A stretch of 64,000 nucleotides of DNA from Dermanyssus gallinae (GCA_003439945.1 QVRM01002215.1:744001-808000); one strand, 5' to 3'; shown: positions 23,770-34,434, numbered from the stretch's first letter. Notes: a model not told the origin generated them from the sequence alone. Program-made: numbers and translations.

Positions 23770-25091
23770 CGAGGTGTGTTCAATCGTTATCGCGACTTTT
23801 GAATTTTCGCGGGTTACGTATATTCGAATTTCGATTTTTTTTGTGGCGCTATGTTGGTACTCATGTCTCTCACTTATGCCGACAAGCTCGGCCATTTTGA
23901 ATGTTCACTTAATTGTTGACAGCTGCTTTGCTTGCACGTGTTTTGGATCGTCTTCGATTTTTACCTATTCAAAAAAATGGATCAAAGAACCTGTATCAAA
24001 TTTTGTGTGAAAAACGAAATTAAGTGCGCGGATGCATTCCGAATGTTGACTGTGGCATACGGAGAAGCTACCTTGGACCGAAGCAACGTTTATCGGTGGT
24101 ACAAAATGTTCTCAGAAGGCCGAGAAGATGTGAACGACGAAGAGCGTGCCGGACGCCCGAGCACTTCAACAACAGACGAAAAAATTAATGAAGTGGAGAA
24201 AATGGTATTGGCCAATCGTCGAATCACCGTTAGAGAAGTTGCTGAGGACCTAAACATATCGATTGGCTCGTGCCATTCGATTTTTATCAATGATTTGGGC
24301 ATGAGACGGGTCGCCGCGAAATTCGTACCAAAATTGCTCAATTGCGACCAAAAACAGCATCGCATGAACATTGCTAATGAGATGTTGGACTCTGTCCGCG
24401 ACGACCCAAATTTGCTCCAGAGGGTCATAACTGGTGACGAATCGTGGGTTTATGGTTATGACGTGGAAACCAAAGCTCAATCATCTCAATGGAAGCTGCC
24501 GCACGAACCAAGACCGAAAAAAGCGCGCCAAGTTCGGTCGAATGTGAAAGTTTTGCTGACAGTTTTCTTCGATTGCAGGGGCGTGGTGCATCATGAGTTC
24601 TTGCCACAGGGTAGAACGGTCAATAAGGAATATTACCTGCAAGTTATGCGCAATTTACGCGAAGCAATCCGCCAGAAACGCCCGGATTTGTGGAAGAACA
24701 AAAATTGGCTTTTGCACCACGATAACGCCCCTGCTCACACATCGTTGCTTGTGCGCGAGTTTTTGGCCAAAAACAACACACTAATGATGCCGCAGCCACC
24801 GTATTCCCCAGATCTGGCCCCCTGTGACTTTTTCTTGTTCCCTAAACTGAAGAGGCCCATGAAAGGACGACGTTACGCTACGCTTGACGAGATAAAGACG
24901 GCATCGAAGGAGGAGCTGAACAAGATAAAAAAAATGTTTTTTTGAAGTGCTTCGAAGATTGGAAAAACCGTTGGCACAAGTGTATAATATCTCATGGGGA
25001 TTACTTTGAAGGGGACAAAATAGATATTCATGAATAAATGAATAATTTTTGAAAAAACACAAAAGTCGCGATACGTTTTGAACACCATATG
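23770..25091 (+). mobile_element. mariner transposon, nearly intact
   Basis: An about 1.32-kb element flanked by TA on both sides (23768-23769 and 25092-25093), as expected for mariner insertion at TA. The ends form inverted repeats. The left end reads GGTGTGTTCAATCGTTATCG and the right end, read inward, TGGTGTTCAAAACGTATCG. Both then continue CGACTTTTG. It encodes one transposase. The right-end call allows a two-base ambiguity, because the flank is TATATG-like. Confidence 0.85.
23977..24945 (+). CDS. mariner transposase, 3' frameshifted
   Basis: The transposase binds the element ends and catalyses cut-and-paste transposition in the nucleus. I choose the ATG at 23977, because translation from there begins MDQRTCIKFC, typical of mariner N-termini; the 15 codons upstream lie outside the conserved region. 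Residues 1-115 hold the two helix-turn-helix DNA-binding parts, joined by the GRP hook (residues 59-61, RPSTS following). The catalytic triad is D154 (TGDESW), D249 (HHDNAPAH) and D284 (LAPCDFF). There are exactly 34 residues between the last two, the mariner-specific D,D34D. The conserved YSPDLAP is intact. The frame stops at 322 residues just after an A7 and T7 homopolymer pair. About 30 further codons, starting KCFEDWKNRW, continue in another frame to a stop at 25037, matching the normal C-terminus. One single-base indel in the homopolymer would explain this. It may be a true lesion or a sequencing error. Confidence 0.88.
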   Translation: MDQRTCIKFCVKNEIKCADAFRMLTVAYGEATLDRSNVYRWYKMFSEGREDVNDEERAGRPSTSTTDEKINEVEKMVLANRRITVREVAEDLNISIGSCHSIFINDLGMRRVAAKFVPKLLNCDQKQHRMNIANEMLDSVRDDPNLLQRVITGDESWVYGYDVETKAQSSQWKLPHEPRPKKARQVRSNVKVLLTVFFDCRGVVHHEFLPQGRTVNKEYYLQVMRNLREAIRQKRPDLWKNKNWLLHHDNAPAHTSLLVREFLAKNNTLMMPQPPYSPDLAPCDFFLFPKLKRPMKGRRYATLDEIKTASKEELNKIKKMFF

Positions 25092-25108
25092 TATATGTTT
25101 TGAACTAC

Positions 25109-25331
25109 CTGCGTCAGCATCTGCGTGGTGAAGTACAGTAACTTGCTGTAGTGACTGTCGTGCCAGACTCCTAAATCGGCTATTAGCACGCTGCTCCAGC
25201 GGCTCCGCGGCGCCCTGTCCCATTCGTCCAGCCAGACGGCGATGGCTGTCGATGGCGATATTGCCCAGATTGCCACAGTTTGCTGAGTTGCTCGACGTGT
25301 CGTCTTGTTTCGGACCGGTTGCAGACGCCAA
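25109..25331 (-). other. Candidate host exon or gag-like ORF
   Basis: A minus-strand frame starts MASATGPKQDDTSSNSANC at 25331 and stays open into the mariner. Its amino-acid mix is ordinary (Ser, Asn, Arg, Gln-rich) and unlike the random frames nearby. At 25109/25108 the minus strand reads CAG then GTAG, a good splice-donor match, only 18 bases before the mariner edge. No clear acceptor is seen upstream. I do not recognise the protein. A LINE ORF1 N-terminus is an alternative. Confidence 0.25.
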
Positions 25332-25385
25332 TAATGTTCTGCTTTTGTCCGATGCCCCTCTTTAGGCAGTAGTCGGTCTAAGCAG

Positions 25386-26762
25386 TACGAAATTAACTAT
25401 ACCTTTGTCGCCACGTATTTTGCATGAAAGTATATAACCTCCAGTAAGGCTCAAATCTTCCCAGGGACGCACTGTCTTAATCGTTTGGCTAGGCGGCAAT
25501 GGTTGCCTTTCTGGCCATTACCAGACCCATCGTACCGTCAAACGTTCTTTCGCGCCTTCTCTGCCAGTAAGTCTTATAGGACAATTTCGCAAAGGGACGA
25601 GAAGGGCCGCACTAAACTACTTGAAGTGTTGTCCTGTTCCGAGCCGTCTTCATAGTCTCTTCTGTTTCTTTGTCTTCACGTACTTTACGTGCAAGTAAGT
25701 AGTTCTCAGTGAGGCTCGTATCCAAAGCTACTCTCACGTATTTGGTCTTCCTCTTGATTGCGTTCGAGTGGCCTGCGAGCAGTATGTTTACGCTGCGTGT
25801 TCTTTTTCTTCTTATTAAGTGCAAAGACTTCGTTTGTTGGCAAACAGCACCAGATAGTGAACTCTTATCCATACTGACATCCATGCTGCGTTGGTCGTCT
25901 CTTCATATTCGCATTTCTTTCAAGGTCGTCAATATAAAGTACTTTGTCATAGGCAAGGTCTGCATGTCAAGCGAATAATAAATAAATACACTAATATTAT
26001 GTTTGGGTTTTCGTTAATCGCACTTTAAACGAGCCACTCCGTCTTCCGTTCGTGTTTTCGTGAACGTCCTTCCTTTAAATGGGATTTAAAGTACGTAAAT
26101 GTTCAGTTCAAAATGTTTTGCACCATCCGTACGCACTCTTCAGCTTTAATCCTAATGATTGACCAAAGCTATTTGAAATACTCTAATACACTTAGTCCTC
26201 GTTGGACATTGTACAAAAAAACTGTTTACTGCCTATTTTTCATACGGGTGATGTGCCACCTGAGATGCTTGTCTTTGCTATCTTTTTGCCGTTATCTGGG
26301 GAATAATGGACTTGATTTTTTTTATTTTTGTTTGTCCTCTATCGCGCTGCTTGCCAGTGGGTTGGGATTAAACTCATACTCTACTGCGCGATAAAATAAG
26401 AAAACCTCCTTGGGTCTCCATGTATAACGGCGGATTAAAATGGTCTGATACATATTTAGAAGATAATATTTATTTAATCTGTCCTGCTTGCTGCAATGCA
26501 CGTATGCCACATTCATTCCCACCTTTCAAAAACGCGTATTTCGGAATCGAATTGACATCTGCGCTCTTTATGTACGGATCTCGATTCATATGTTAGAGTA
26601 CCACTAGCTTGTAGGCTATGCCTTTTAACTAAAATATATTTGGATCAAAGCCGTCCGTAACTGTGACTCACATAAAATATTTAATATATATAATTACAAC
26701 TATATTTTTGGCGCTCGTATTAAGCTAAAATACGCCCGTGGAATGATAGAACTACTGTTGTA
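25386..26762. other. Anonymous DNA
   Basis: No gene or element is recognised. Confidence 0.4.
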
Positions 26763-26960
26763 GACCGAGCAAGGTGGCTTAGTGGCAAAGCCTTTGCCTT
26801 GCATTCGGGAGGACCGGGTTCGAGACCCAGACCGGCCACTCTTAAATTGGTTTGCATGGTTTCCAATTTAGACAAGGTAAATGCCGGAGTGGAGTAAACT
26901 TAGCCATGACATGAAAAATCCGTACACGGGCAATTGCCTTACGGAAAATCTAAAAAAATT
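26763..26960 (+). repeat. tRNA-derived SINE A, copy 1
   Basis: The head is tRNA-like. An A box TGGCTTAGTGGC lies at 26775-26786, and a B box GGGTTCGAGACCC lies at about 26816-26828, the normal internal pol III promoter layout. A body of about 130 bases follows, ending in an A-rich stretch (CTAAAAAAATT). Nearly the same sequence occurs inverted at 60403-60605, including head, body and A-rich end, so this is a dispersed repeat and not a tRNA gene. The anticodon region around CCTTGCATTC could derive from tRNA-Ala(TGC), but that is not certain. Confidence 0.85.
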
Positions 26961-27116
26961 CTCCACGATAGGAATGCAGCAGCAGGGCAACTAGTAAGGT
27001 GTCGAACGATGGCAGGTGTACTCTTCATGGTTGCCTTGGTAGTGAACGGTGCAGTAAGACGCTCAAGCCACCGCTGCTACAAGAGCTAACGTTATATATA
27101 TGCCGCTACAAGAGCT

Positions 27117-27120
<4 letters not shown>

Positions 27121-27201
<81 letters not shown>
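27121..27201. repeat. (TA)n microsatellite, 40 units
   Basis: Uninterrupted alternating T and A. Confidence 0.97.
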
Positions 27202-27208
<7 letters not shown>

Positions 27209-28469
27209 TAATCTACACGCCATGCGGAGCATAAGCGTTGCCATACGTTTCCTCTACCGTAACGTGATCATAGACGTTATCCGTCGCCAGAGTTATTCTC
27301 TACACGGGCAGGTGTCGATAACAGGTCCAGATGTTACACTCGCCGATCAATCGGTTGTGTACTAGCCCGCCTTGTCTGTCCAGCCAGGACGCCCATCCGT
27401 CAGAAGTGAGAGCTATTACGTCTGTCTCTCTCACAGCACTCGATTTAACGGATGACTAGCTTAACAGGCCGTCATCCCGCCCTTAACGTATACACATCTG
27501 TACGTGTAATTTAGAAGTCTGACTCAGCTTTCGCTATGTATCTACAAACATCCAGCTGTAGATGCATCTTTGTGATTTACACACATCCAATACATCTAGG
27601 CCGTTGGCTAGAAACGTGCTAATTATACACTTATATCTCGAAGAAAGAGCGAGTTGTAACCGAGTGTATATAGATTTTTACGAATGGTTGTTCCGCCGCT
27701 TGCAAAAATGGCAAAACTAAAGCTGTTAACTAACTGTTGTTTGACACGGGCTTACAAAAGTGTGAATATTTTTATTTAAATGTTAACCAGCCCGACTAAT
27801 GGCGACCGTACACGACCGCTTGCGGACTGCTATTAAAGGAAGGCTTAATGTACGTTGTACTACCCCCTTGGCCAGGACGGTCTAGAGTCTGTGGACCGCA
27901 TGCACATCCGTTATTCTGAGATATTTGCGATGATCGGTCTGCCAACTGGAACAACTAGCTTATTTCCTGATTTACCAGGTGACGGTTTTATTTATAATTA
28001 TTGCATTGTACTTACAAAGATAACTAAAGGTAGAAAAAAAACTGAAAATGCTCAGCTAGACTTTACAATTTAAAACGTTTTGTTAAAATGATTAGTTACA
28101 TTTCTATTGTAAGAATCGTATCTGCCGCCGTCCCTAAAAGTACAATTATCTGTAGTTCCTTCACTTGCGCCGGCCATCAACGGTCGCCGCATTCAATTTG
28201 CGCCGACACAGCCGAATCAACTCGGAACTGTACCTCGGAACATTTCCTATTTGTCATGGCAGCAATAAACACTACACAGTCAACCGCTGCGTTCTCGCCC
28301 CTGTTATCAACTGTTTGTGTTTTTTGGTGTGACTATTTCACTACAAATAATACAAATTTCCAACATGTTCGCTCTTTTGGTCGATATTATATCTGTTGAC
28401 ATCGCTGTAATTCTGTCTTTTTGTAGCTTGAATTATATATTTGCTATGATCTCAAGTATTACATACGTG

Positions 28470-28472
<3 letters not shown>
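27202..28472. other. Anonymous DNA
   Basis: No gene is recognised. A 103-codon frame at 28088-28399 has no motif. Confidence 0.4.

Positions 28473-28500
<28 letters not shown>
28473..28500. repeat. (TA)n microsatellite, 14 units
   Basis: Alternating T and A. Confidence 0.95.
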
Positions 28501-28504
<4 letters not shown>

Positions 28505-28697
28505 GTACGTTATCGCATATGATTCAGCTTAGGAATGTTAAGTCTTGCAGTTGTGGGAATGCAGCAAACAGGATGAAAAAAAGGGACGTATTCAGCTCGA
28601 TGTTAAGTAGCGTCATCTAAAATCGAGTGTGAGAGCCCGTCCCTAAGCCACTACAATTCCCTCGTCCGTGCTAAAGCCTTCGGCCGGCTTCGTGTGC

Positions 28698-28940
28698 CTA
28701 TGAGGCAACCATGTCCAGCTCTATGTCCTGCTCGACGAGGTCGTTCCACGGGCTTGGTCCGAGACGAACAGCCACTTCACACTGCTTCATCTTTTCCTTT
28801 GCCATCTGCACATGTCTGTCGTACTCCAGTCTATGATGGCTGATTCGTTCCGGTGAACGACGAGGAAGCAAAGCAGGAGAAAGAGTAATAGAAGTGTCGC
28901 TGGTGTCAAAAACGACCCCGAGGCGACGTCCTTGCGACAC
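28698..28940 (-). other. Unrecognised 80-codon open frame
   Basis: The minus-strand frame is charged and compositionally protein-like (LPRRSPERISHHRLEYDRH, then AKEKMKQCE and SPWNDLVEQDIELDMVAS, stop). GC content is higher than in the AT-rich surroundings. It lacks an ATG in this interval (it begins at GTG and is open upstream), so if real it would be an exon or a relic of a longer frame. I do not recognise it. A terminal exon of a host gene and an old retrocopy are both possible. Confidence 0.25.
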
Positions 28941-29149
28941 GCTCGCTTTCGAGCGGCTCTTTTATAGCTCCTTCAGCTTGTTCCTTCCACAGTTACGATC
29001 GATTCGTTTTGAGTATAAACCTCTGTAATCTTCTGAGAAACGTTTTGCGCAATTTAAATGCTGCGTATTCACACTTAAATCGAAGGGATTTTGTTATCAC
29101 TACCAATACCAATGGTTATACATACCGGGTGTATATATACCCGTTTTGT

Positions 29150-29176
29150 ATATAAATATATATACAAAATAAAGCT
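29150..29176. repeat. AT-rich hairpin
   Basis: TTTTGTATATA and TATATACAAAA are complementary 11-base arms around a four-base loop. It lies just downstream of a CGGGT...ACCCG pair. No function is assigned. Confidence 0.6.
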
Positions 29177-29299
29177 AGCGATGCTGACTCTGAAAGCACT
29201 GGACCTCTTCTTGGCATAATACGATTACTGCGGTAAAGCGCTTTTAAGGGAAAGCAAATCATTCGACAAGACACGGGTCTGGTACATAATTTCCAGGTG

Positions 29300-29730
29300 C
29301 AGCGCGCGGCAAGGCCCCTGTTGACATCAGCGTCCTATGCTCCTCCGGGGACGCGGACGACGTCGAACGCACGATCGTGCACTGCGCGGCCCTTGCGGCA
29401 GCACGTGCCTCTGCGACGCCCGAGCGAAAAGACTCCGCAGTACGTGGTGGATTTCATGATGAAGGTCGAGACGAATTGAACAAAGGGTCGACGTTACCTC
29501 GACACCGTCATAAAGGAAAAGCTGAACCTGGAAGCGGCGAGACGAGCCCGCTAGGGCCAGGCCCCTTGGAGGGGCAGTCGAGAAGAGGAGCCGAGGGAGA
29601 GAGCAGAAAGGGAGCAGCTAGGCCCTCCGGAGGAGTTCGAAACATCTCCCCAGAACGGGCAAGCATTGGCTAGGCGCATAGAGCGCTAGAACTCGAGACT
29701 CCCCTCTCAGGGTTGTCGAAGTAATCATCA
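29300..29730 (+). pseudogene. R1-like LINE 3' relic, GC-rich
   Basis: A GC-rich island in AT-rich DNA. One frame contains DADDVERTIVHCAALAAARA, which fits the D-x-V-E-H-T-x-x-H/x-C zinc motif near the C-terminus of R1/TRAS LINEs. A second frame has VVDFMMKVET, then YLDTVIKEKLNLEAARRAR, like the Lys/Glu/Arg-rich tail that closes those proteins. The relic ends near ATCATCATCATTTATTTATT (29725-29742), a plausible tail. The frames are shifted several times. Confidence 0.45.
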
Positions 29731-29744
29731 TCATTTATTTATTG

Positions 29745-30219
29745 CACTATATGTATGGTATGTATATAATGTTGTCGAAGTACTGCCAATGCAATTTCGG
29801 ACCTTGGGGGGTGGGGAGGATATCGGTTTTAGTGGGTGCGAGTCCCACACTAGCTGCTGCATTTCCAAGACCATCATTTCCCTCAAACAGACGTCAATGT
29901 CAACAACTAATGTGTGTAAGGACAGGGGAGAGTAGTATAACAACTTGATAACCACTTTACTGTAGTTATGCTTTAAACAGTGAAACACACACGTCAATAT
30001 TCACAGATATGTGTATACTGTACATCAAGAGGAGTCTTTACAGTGGAACTCCACTTTCCTTAAGCCTAATCAACAACGAAATGACTGCGCAGTATTTTGT
30101 TAGGGCTGCCACCTTAGCAGCTCATAGAGTTTTAGATCTAAGCACTAAGTTGTTAGCGATATAGGAATATAAACATCAAATTAGTGAAGCTGGAAAAGTT
30201 TGAGTCATCTTTTTTAGAA
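29745..30219. other. Anonymous DNA with SINE B-like scrap
   Basis: No gene is recognised. GTTTTAGTGGGTGCGAGTCC (29826-29845), followed by CACACT, resembles internal blocks of SINE-like repeat B (62397-62455) with the middle missing. It may be a deleted copy. Confidence 0.3.
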
Positions 30220-30900
30220 CTCGGAAAAAGTAGGCCTGTCTTAGTAGCATTGATAACAAGACCTTCAAGGGATACTTTTACGCATTCCTCATTTTAAGTG
30301 TGTTTGGAAGGTCAGTGTATAGTGTAGCAGAATTATGGCGAAATAGCTCTGTTCTAGCCGGACTAAGTGCCTTCGACTTTCATGGCGTGTTTTCTGCTCA
30401 AGTAAAACTACCTAATTCAGTTGGGCGTATTGGAATCACATAAGAGATATTGGAGCATCTGCAATAAGAAATATTGACATCATTTAAAGCTGCAGCTACG
30501 TCCAAGAGAACTACAGAGGAAAAAGTGAACAACTTCCGGTCATAAGTCAGCAAGAACTAGAGTTTCGTAGAACGCGATCTGCGGAATCTAAACTGGAGCG
30601 CTCCAATCGTCTCATTATTAGATTCTTAAAAACTCTGGACAGACAGTCGACCGGTGGTACAGGACGACAGTTGGACACATGCTCGCGATCACATTTTTTC
30701 CTTATTCTTCCTTAAAAATATTGGGCTTATATAAGCGGCGTTCAGATTTTTTGGAAATGTTCTTGTTCTTATAGATAAGTTTACTATACGTGATAGTGGG
30801 AAGCTTGCTGGGGGTACTTGAGAAGCTTGCTGAGGATCCCCGTAGCCCCTACACCCAGCCAGCTTTTGTCGTTTCCAGAGCACTGACATTAAGATCAATT
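30220..30900 (-). pseudogene. LINE reverse transcriptase relic
   Basis: On the minus strand, RIVNLSIRTRTFPKNLNAAY (about 30790-30730) followed by ISPIFLRK matches the N-x-S-x-x-x-G-x-F-P-x-x-L-K-x-A-x-x-x-P-x-x-K opening of LINE RT domains. About 200 bases on, in another frame, SSVVLLDVAAALNDV matches the V-L-L-D-V-A-A-A-F-D-x-V catalytic block, with L and N replacing F and D. The order is correct. Stops and shifts are frequent, and no YADD is readable. CR1/Jockey-type is likely. Confidence 0.5.
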
Positions 30901-31371
30901 GTCACCTGGACACCCAGATTGCAGTGACGAGGAGAAATGTGTATTATAGAGCCCAATATAGACTCACTTTAATCGACTGAGTGCGATGGATCGGCTGAGC
31001 ACGAACCCGCGTTGCGCAAGAATAAATAGCAATATACATGATTCAGTATAGAACATATAAACGTGCATACCTTTGCAAATCCTTGTTTTCGCTACAGAAG
31101 AAATTCAGCACAACCGTGTACGCAACTAATAAATGTACACATATAAAGTCTGCACACTAGTAATTTTCAATCATTGGTTTATTATCTATATTATTTGTCT
31201 CGGTGAGGTATGCTTTCTTAACAATATCGTTCCCATTTTAATTTCGCCCTGAAAAACTATGCCAAAAAATACGAGTTCCACTATAGCATACCATTAACAG
31301 ACGTATATGATGACTTGTAATAATATATGACACCCTTTAGACGCGCTCTTGCAACAGGTGATAAGAGTATA

Positions 31372-31374
<3 letters not shown>

Positions 31375-31458
<84 letters not shown>
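31375..31458. repeat. (TA)n microsatellite at LINE boundary
   Basis: Eighty-four bases of alternating T and A with one phase slip (TAATAT) near 31420. It ends eight bases before the LINE C-terminal frame that opens at 31467. Confidence 0.95.
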
Positions 31459-31460
<2 letters not shown>

Positions 31461-31466
31461 CGTCAC

Positions 31467-31955
31467 AGCGAGATTAACGAGATTACCGCCCGGGCCTTAA
31501 GGTCAGCTCTACTGCCATGCATTCGAGAGCCAACCGGCCTCCTGAGAAGCGACGGAAAGAGGCCTGACGGTCTCACCCTTATCCCTTTTGAAAGGGGAAA
31601 GGCGCTTATTTGGGATGCTACAGTCACCGACACGCTCGCCCCCTCGAACATGGAGGCCAGCGCATCAGCCGCTGGCTTCGCAGCACGCAAGGCTGAACGT
31701 CTAAAGACCAACAAATACGCCCAGCTCACCGACGAGTTCATTTTTGTGCCACTAGTATTGGAGACACTAGGGGGACCCGGCCCTGAGGCATGGTCACTTT
31801 TACAGAAGATTGGCAAACGAATTGAACTCACGACGGGAGACAAAAGAGCTTTCGACTTTCTACTCCAGCGGCTATCTCTGGCGGTTCAGCGCGGCAATGC
31901 GGCAGCAATTATGGGCACAATGAGGGGCTGCCTCGAGAATAAGCTCGATTGGTAG
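31467..31955 (+). pseudogene. LINE C-terminal RPDG...WDAT domain, intact frame
   Basis: A 163-codon frame without stops or shifts matches the C-terminus of the 42.2-44.6 kb LINE: LNEITARAL, EPTGLLRSDGKRPDG, FERGKALIWDATVTDTLAP, then KRAFDFLLQRLSLAVQRGN. RPD and WDAT (15 residues between the two Asp) resemble the core of the restriction-like endonuclease of R2-type LINEs, a PD-(D/E)XK relative. This copy is 5' truncated exactly at a (TA)n tract. The stop at 31955 is followed by an untranslated stretch with AATAAAA near 32015. That this one copy keeps the frame suggests a fairly recent insertion. Enzyme function is inference. Confidence 0.65.
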
Positions 31956-32100
31956 CACCCCTCACAAGCCCAAGGGTAGTTAGATATTCATATTCCACTG
32001 TAACTACAAAATGAAATAAAACTGTTAGTGTCTCATTTCTCAATAATGACATATATATATACTTAACCTACATAACCTGCGGCTACGGGGCGACCCCTTA

Positions 32101-33035
32101 ACCCAAGCATCACTACCGGTCGCAAGAGGCGGGTTGGGACTCCCCGAGGCAGTTTCCCTTTCAGTTGCGGCGCATATTGCCTCTCTGCATTCAGCGATCA
32201 GCGATATCGAGGCCATCCTAGACCCCCAGGCTGTGGTGCATTTCCGATCTACGTTGGAAAAGACCCAAGGTGAAGCCATCGCATTCTGCGCGGCTCTCCC
32301 GGAGACCCCTTCTCTTCAGTCTGCGTGGTCAGATTTGACACACGACCATCGATGGAGCGATCTGTGGAGCCGAGCAACTTCCGACGCGGACAAAGCGAGG
32401 TTACAAGCCGTCTCCTCGCCGGGTGCAAGCGTATGGCTACACGCCCTCCCGAGTCCTCAACTGGGTACCCTTTTGGACGATGAGTCTACACGAATATTAG
32501 TCGGTTTGAGAGTGGGAGCACAACTGGTTCCCCCATCGCTGTGGTTGTGGTGACGAAGTCGACTCCCTAGGCCACCACGGTCTTTTCTTGCGCCCAGAGT
32601 TCAGGCAAGGATCGCACGCCACCGGCCCTGAACGAGGACGTTGCTGCAGAGGATTACGGTTGGCAGGCTACCCATAGTGTGCTGAGCCCCCGTCCTAGTT
32701 CAGAGATGACGGAAAAGGCCCTGACCGGAATGACTCTGACCCCATTCATCGGGGGCCAGATGCTGTGTTGGGACGCGACTCTTTACCGACTCTTTAGTAC
32801 CCTTAATGGTCGGATACTGGCGCACAGCCAATGCAGAAAGTACCAAGTTCCCCACTGGTTTGAGACGTTGGGGGGACTGCTACTACTCAGACGTCGGAGA
32901 ACATGGTGTGTACAGGAGACAAAGAGCGGGGAGTACTTACTGACGTTAGTCAAGGGGGAACGCTGCGTCGGTGAGAGGAACTTTGGACCAGGTGGACCAG
33001 CTCCCATATTGGACCTAGAGTCCTTGAGTCGTTAG
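32101..33035 (+). pseudogene. Second 3' fragment of the RPDG/WDAT LINE
   Basis: This matches the 43.6-44.6 kb region of the larger copy. TQASLPVARGGLGLPEA parallels WDQASLPTSAGGLGIRRA. WLHALPSPQLGTLLDDESTR parallels its WLQAIPSPQLGTMLDN block, and ILVGLRVGA follows. After a frameshift near 32540 come CGCGDEVDSLGHHGL, a relic of the C-x2-C...H-G-L zinc motif, and then ALTGMTLTPF...WDATL. The RPDG box has decayed to ALTG, so the predicted active site is lost. The fragment starts 30 bases after a short TA run and its 3' side runs into TA-rich DNA. Orientation is the same as the fragment at 31467. Confidence 0.65.
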
Positions 33036-33133
33036 TTTTCAGTGCGTTATGTGACACATTGTGATAACAGACAACATGGACAAATAAATTTGCCGGCTGG
33101 CTATGTCGGTCCTATATATATACCTTACGAGCT

Positions 33134-33138
<5 letters not shown>

Positions 33139-33168
<30 letters not shown>
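33139..33168. repeat. (TA)n microsatellite, 15 units
   Basis: Alternating T and A downstream of the LINE fragment. Confidence 0.95.
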
Positions 33169-33170
<2 letters not shown>

Positions 33171-33229
33171 GGCGAGCACTGCCGAGTGTACAAACGTATT
33201 GTAAATGATTAATAAATCATCACAATATT

Positions 33230-33232
<3 letters not shown>

Positions 33233-33260
<28 letters not shown>
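33233..33260. repeat. (TA)n microsatellite, 14 units
   Basis: Alternating T and A. Confidence 0.95.
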
Positions 33261-33264
<4 letters not shown>

Positions 33265-33443
33265 ATCTAAAGGCAGGTGCAACCGTCGCAGTACACGTGC
33301 AGAGATAGACAGGTAAATCAAGTGAAATATATTTGTCTATAAGGCTTTTGAAAACGAATTTAATATATATGTACGTTTTCACGTTTCACACTAGCTAGTA
33401 ATATGTCTACTTCACAGGTTTTCCTGTAGTTATCGGAAAATAG

Positions 33444-33444
<1 letters not shown>

Positions 33445-33489
<45 letters not shown>
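33445..33489. repeat. (TA)n microsatellite, 22 units
   Basis: Alternating T and A. Confidence 0.95.
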
Positions 33490-33491
<2 letters not shown>

Positions 33492-33510
33492 GTCAACAAA
33501 GAAATGCCAC

Positions 33511-33550
33511 GCTCCTGATTCACACCGCTGGGACGGTGTGAATCAGAAGC
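33511..33550. repeat. Strong hairpin, 17-bp arms
   Basis: 33511-33527 and 33534-33550 are inverted repeats with one mismatch (13 perfect inner pairs: CTGATTCACACCG and its complement). The loop is CTGGGA. No T-run follows, so it is not a terminator. Confidence 0.85.
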
Positions 33551-34434
33551 TTTAACGGCGAAAAGGAAGAAGCTCTTGTTGAGCAGCTGTGCGGTAGCGG
33601 TTTCGGCGGTGAAGCCATAAAATTCAAAACAATAGCAAAATACCTCCATCGAGCGGTTATAAGAGTTTATCTATAAGAGTCGTTTGACGAACTACCAAAC
33701 AGTGAGCATCAAAGAACACGCAGCAAAAGCGAGCCAAATGGCTAAATATAAGACGATGATTTAGTACGTTATTGGAACCATGCGGAGGTTCGTGCCAGCT
33801 ATCCCTAACAAGGTGGCAATATCTGACCTCCTCGAGAAAATTTCCGACTCAGGTTCACTCTGGCAACCCCACTATAGCCTCGGGTTAATTTACAAAACAG
33901 CTAAAATAGCGCTGCAATAGAATATGATAAAGTAGCATGGTGACAAACATGGCGAACGGATATCTCACCGTTCATATATTGGCTGAACGTTATAAACCCT
34001 GCGCAAGATCTTGATTAAATTATATCTTCAAAATTATTGCGTAGACTTGTCACGTAATACGCACAGAAAACGCGAGGCTCTCGATTAAACTAACGCCTAA
34101 CTTTATGTGCAAGAGACATGCCTAGAATGCCACAGTGAAAATCACTATTCCTGAGATGCAGGGAACAAGAGATAGAGAGAGAGAGAGAGATAAGGCGCGA
34201 ACAAGTTTCCTTTGACGCGGCACGCCATTAATCATTAAACAACGTCGTCTATATCAATTCTAAAGTCATAGTTTTACTAGCATGGCGATATTTCGGCCCT
34301 CAGCTTGCTGACACTGCAGTTATGCGAGCCCTCGTTTTTGGCATAAGTGACACGCTTCCAACATGTACACCTCATGCCGTACATTAAAGAACTATGAAAA
34401 AAGAAATATAGGCTTCGACGTCTCTTTTCAGAAA

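Noticed and set aside
26763..26840. Functional tRNA gene
   Set aside because: A and B boxes are good, but arms do not pair well and the same head plus body is repeated at 60.4 kb, so it is a SINE.
33511..33550. Intrinsic terminator
   Set aside because: No T-run follows the stem and the genome is eukaryotic in character.
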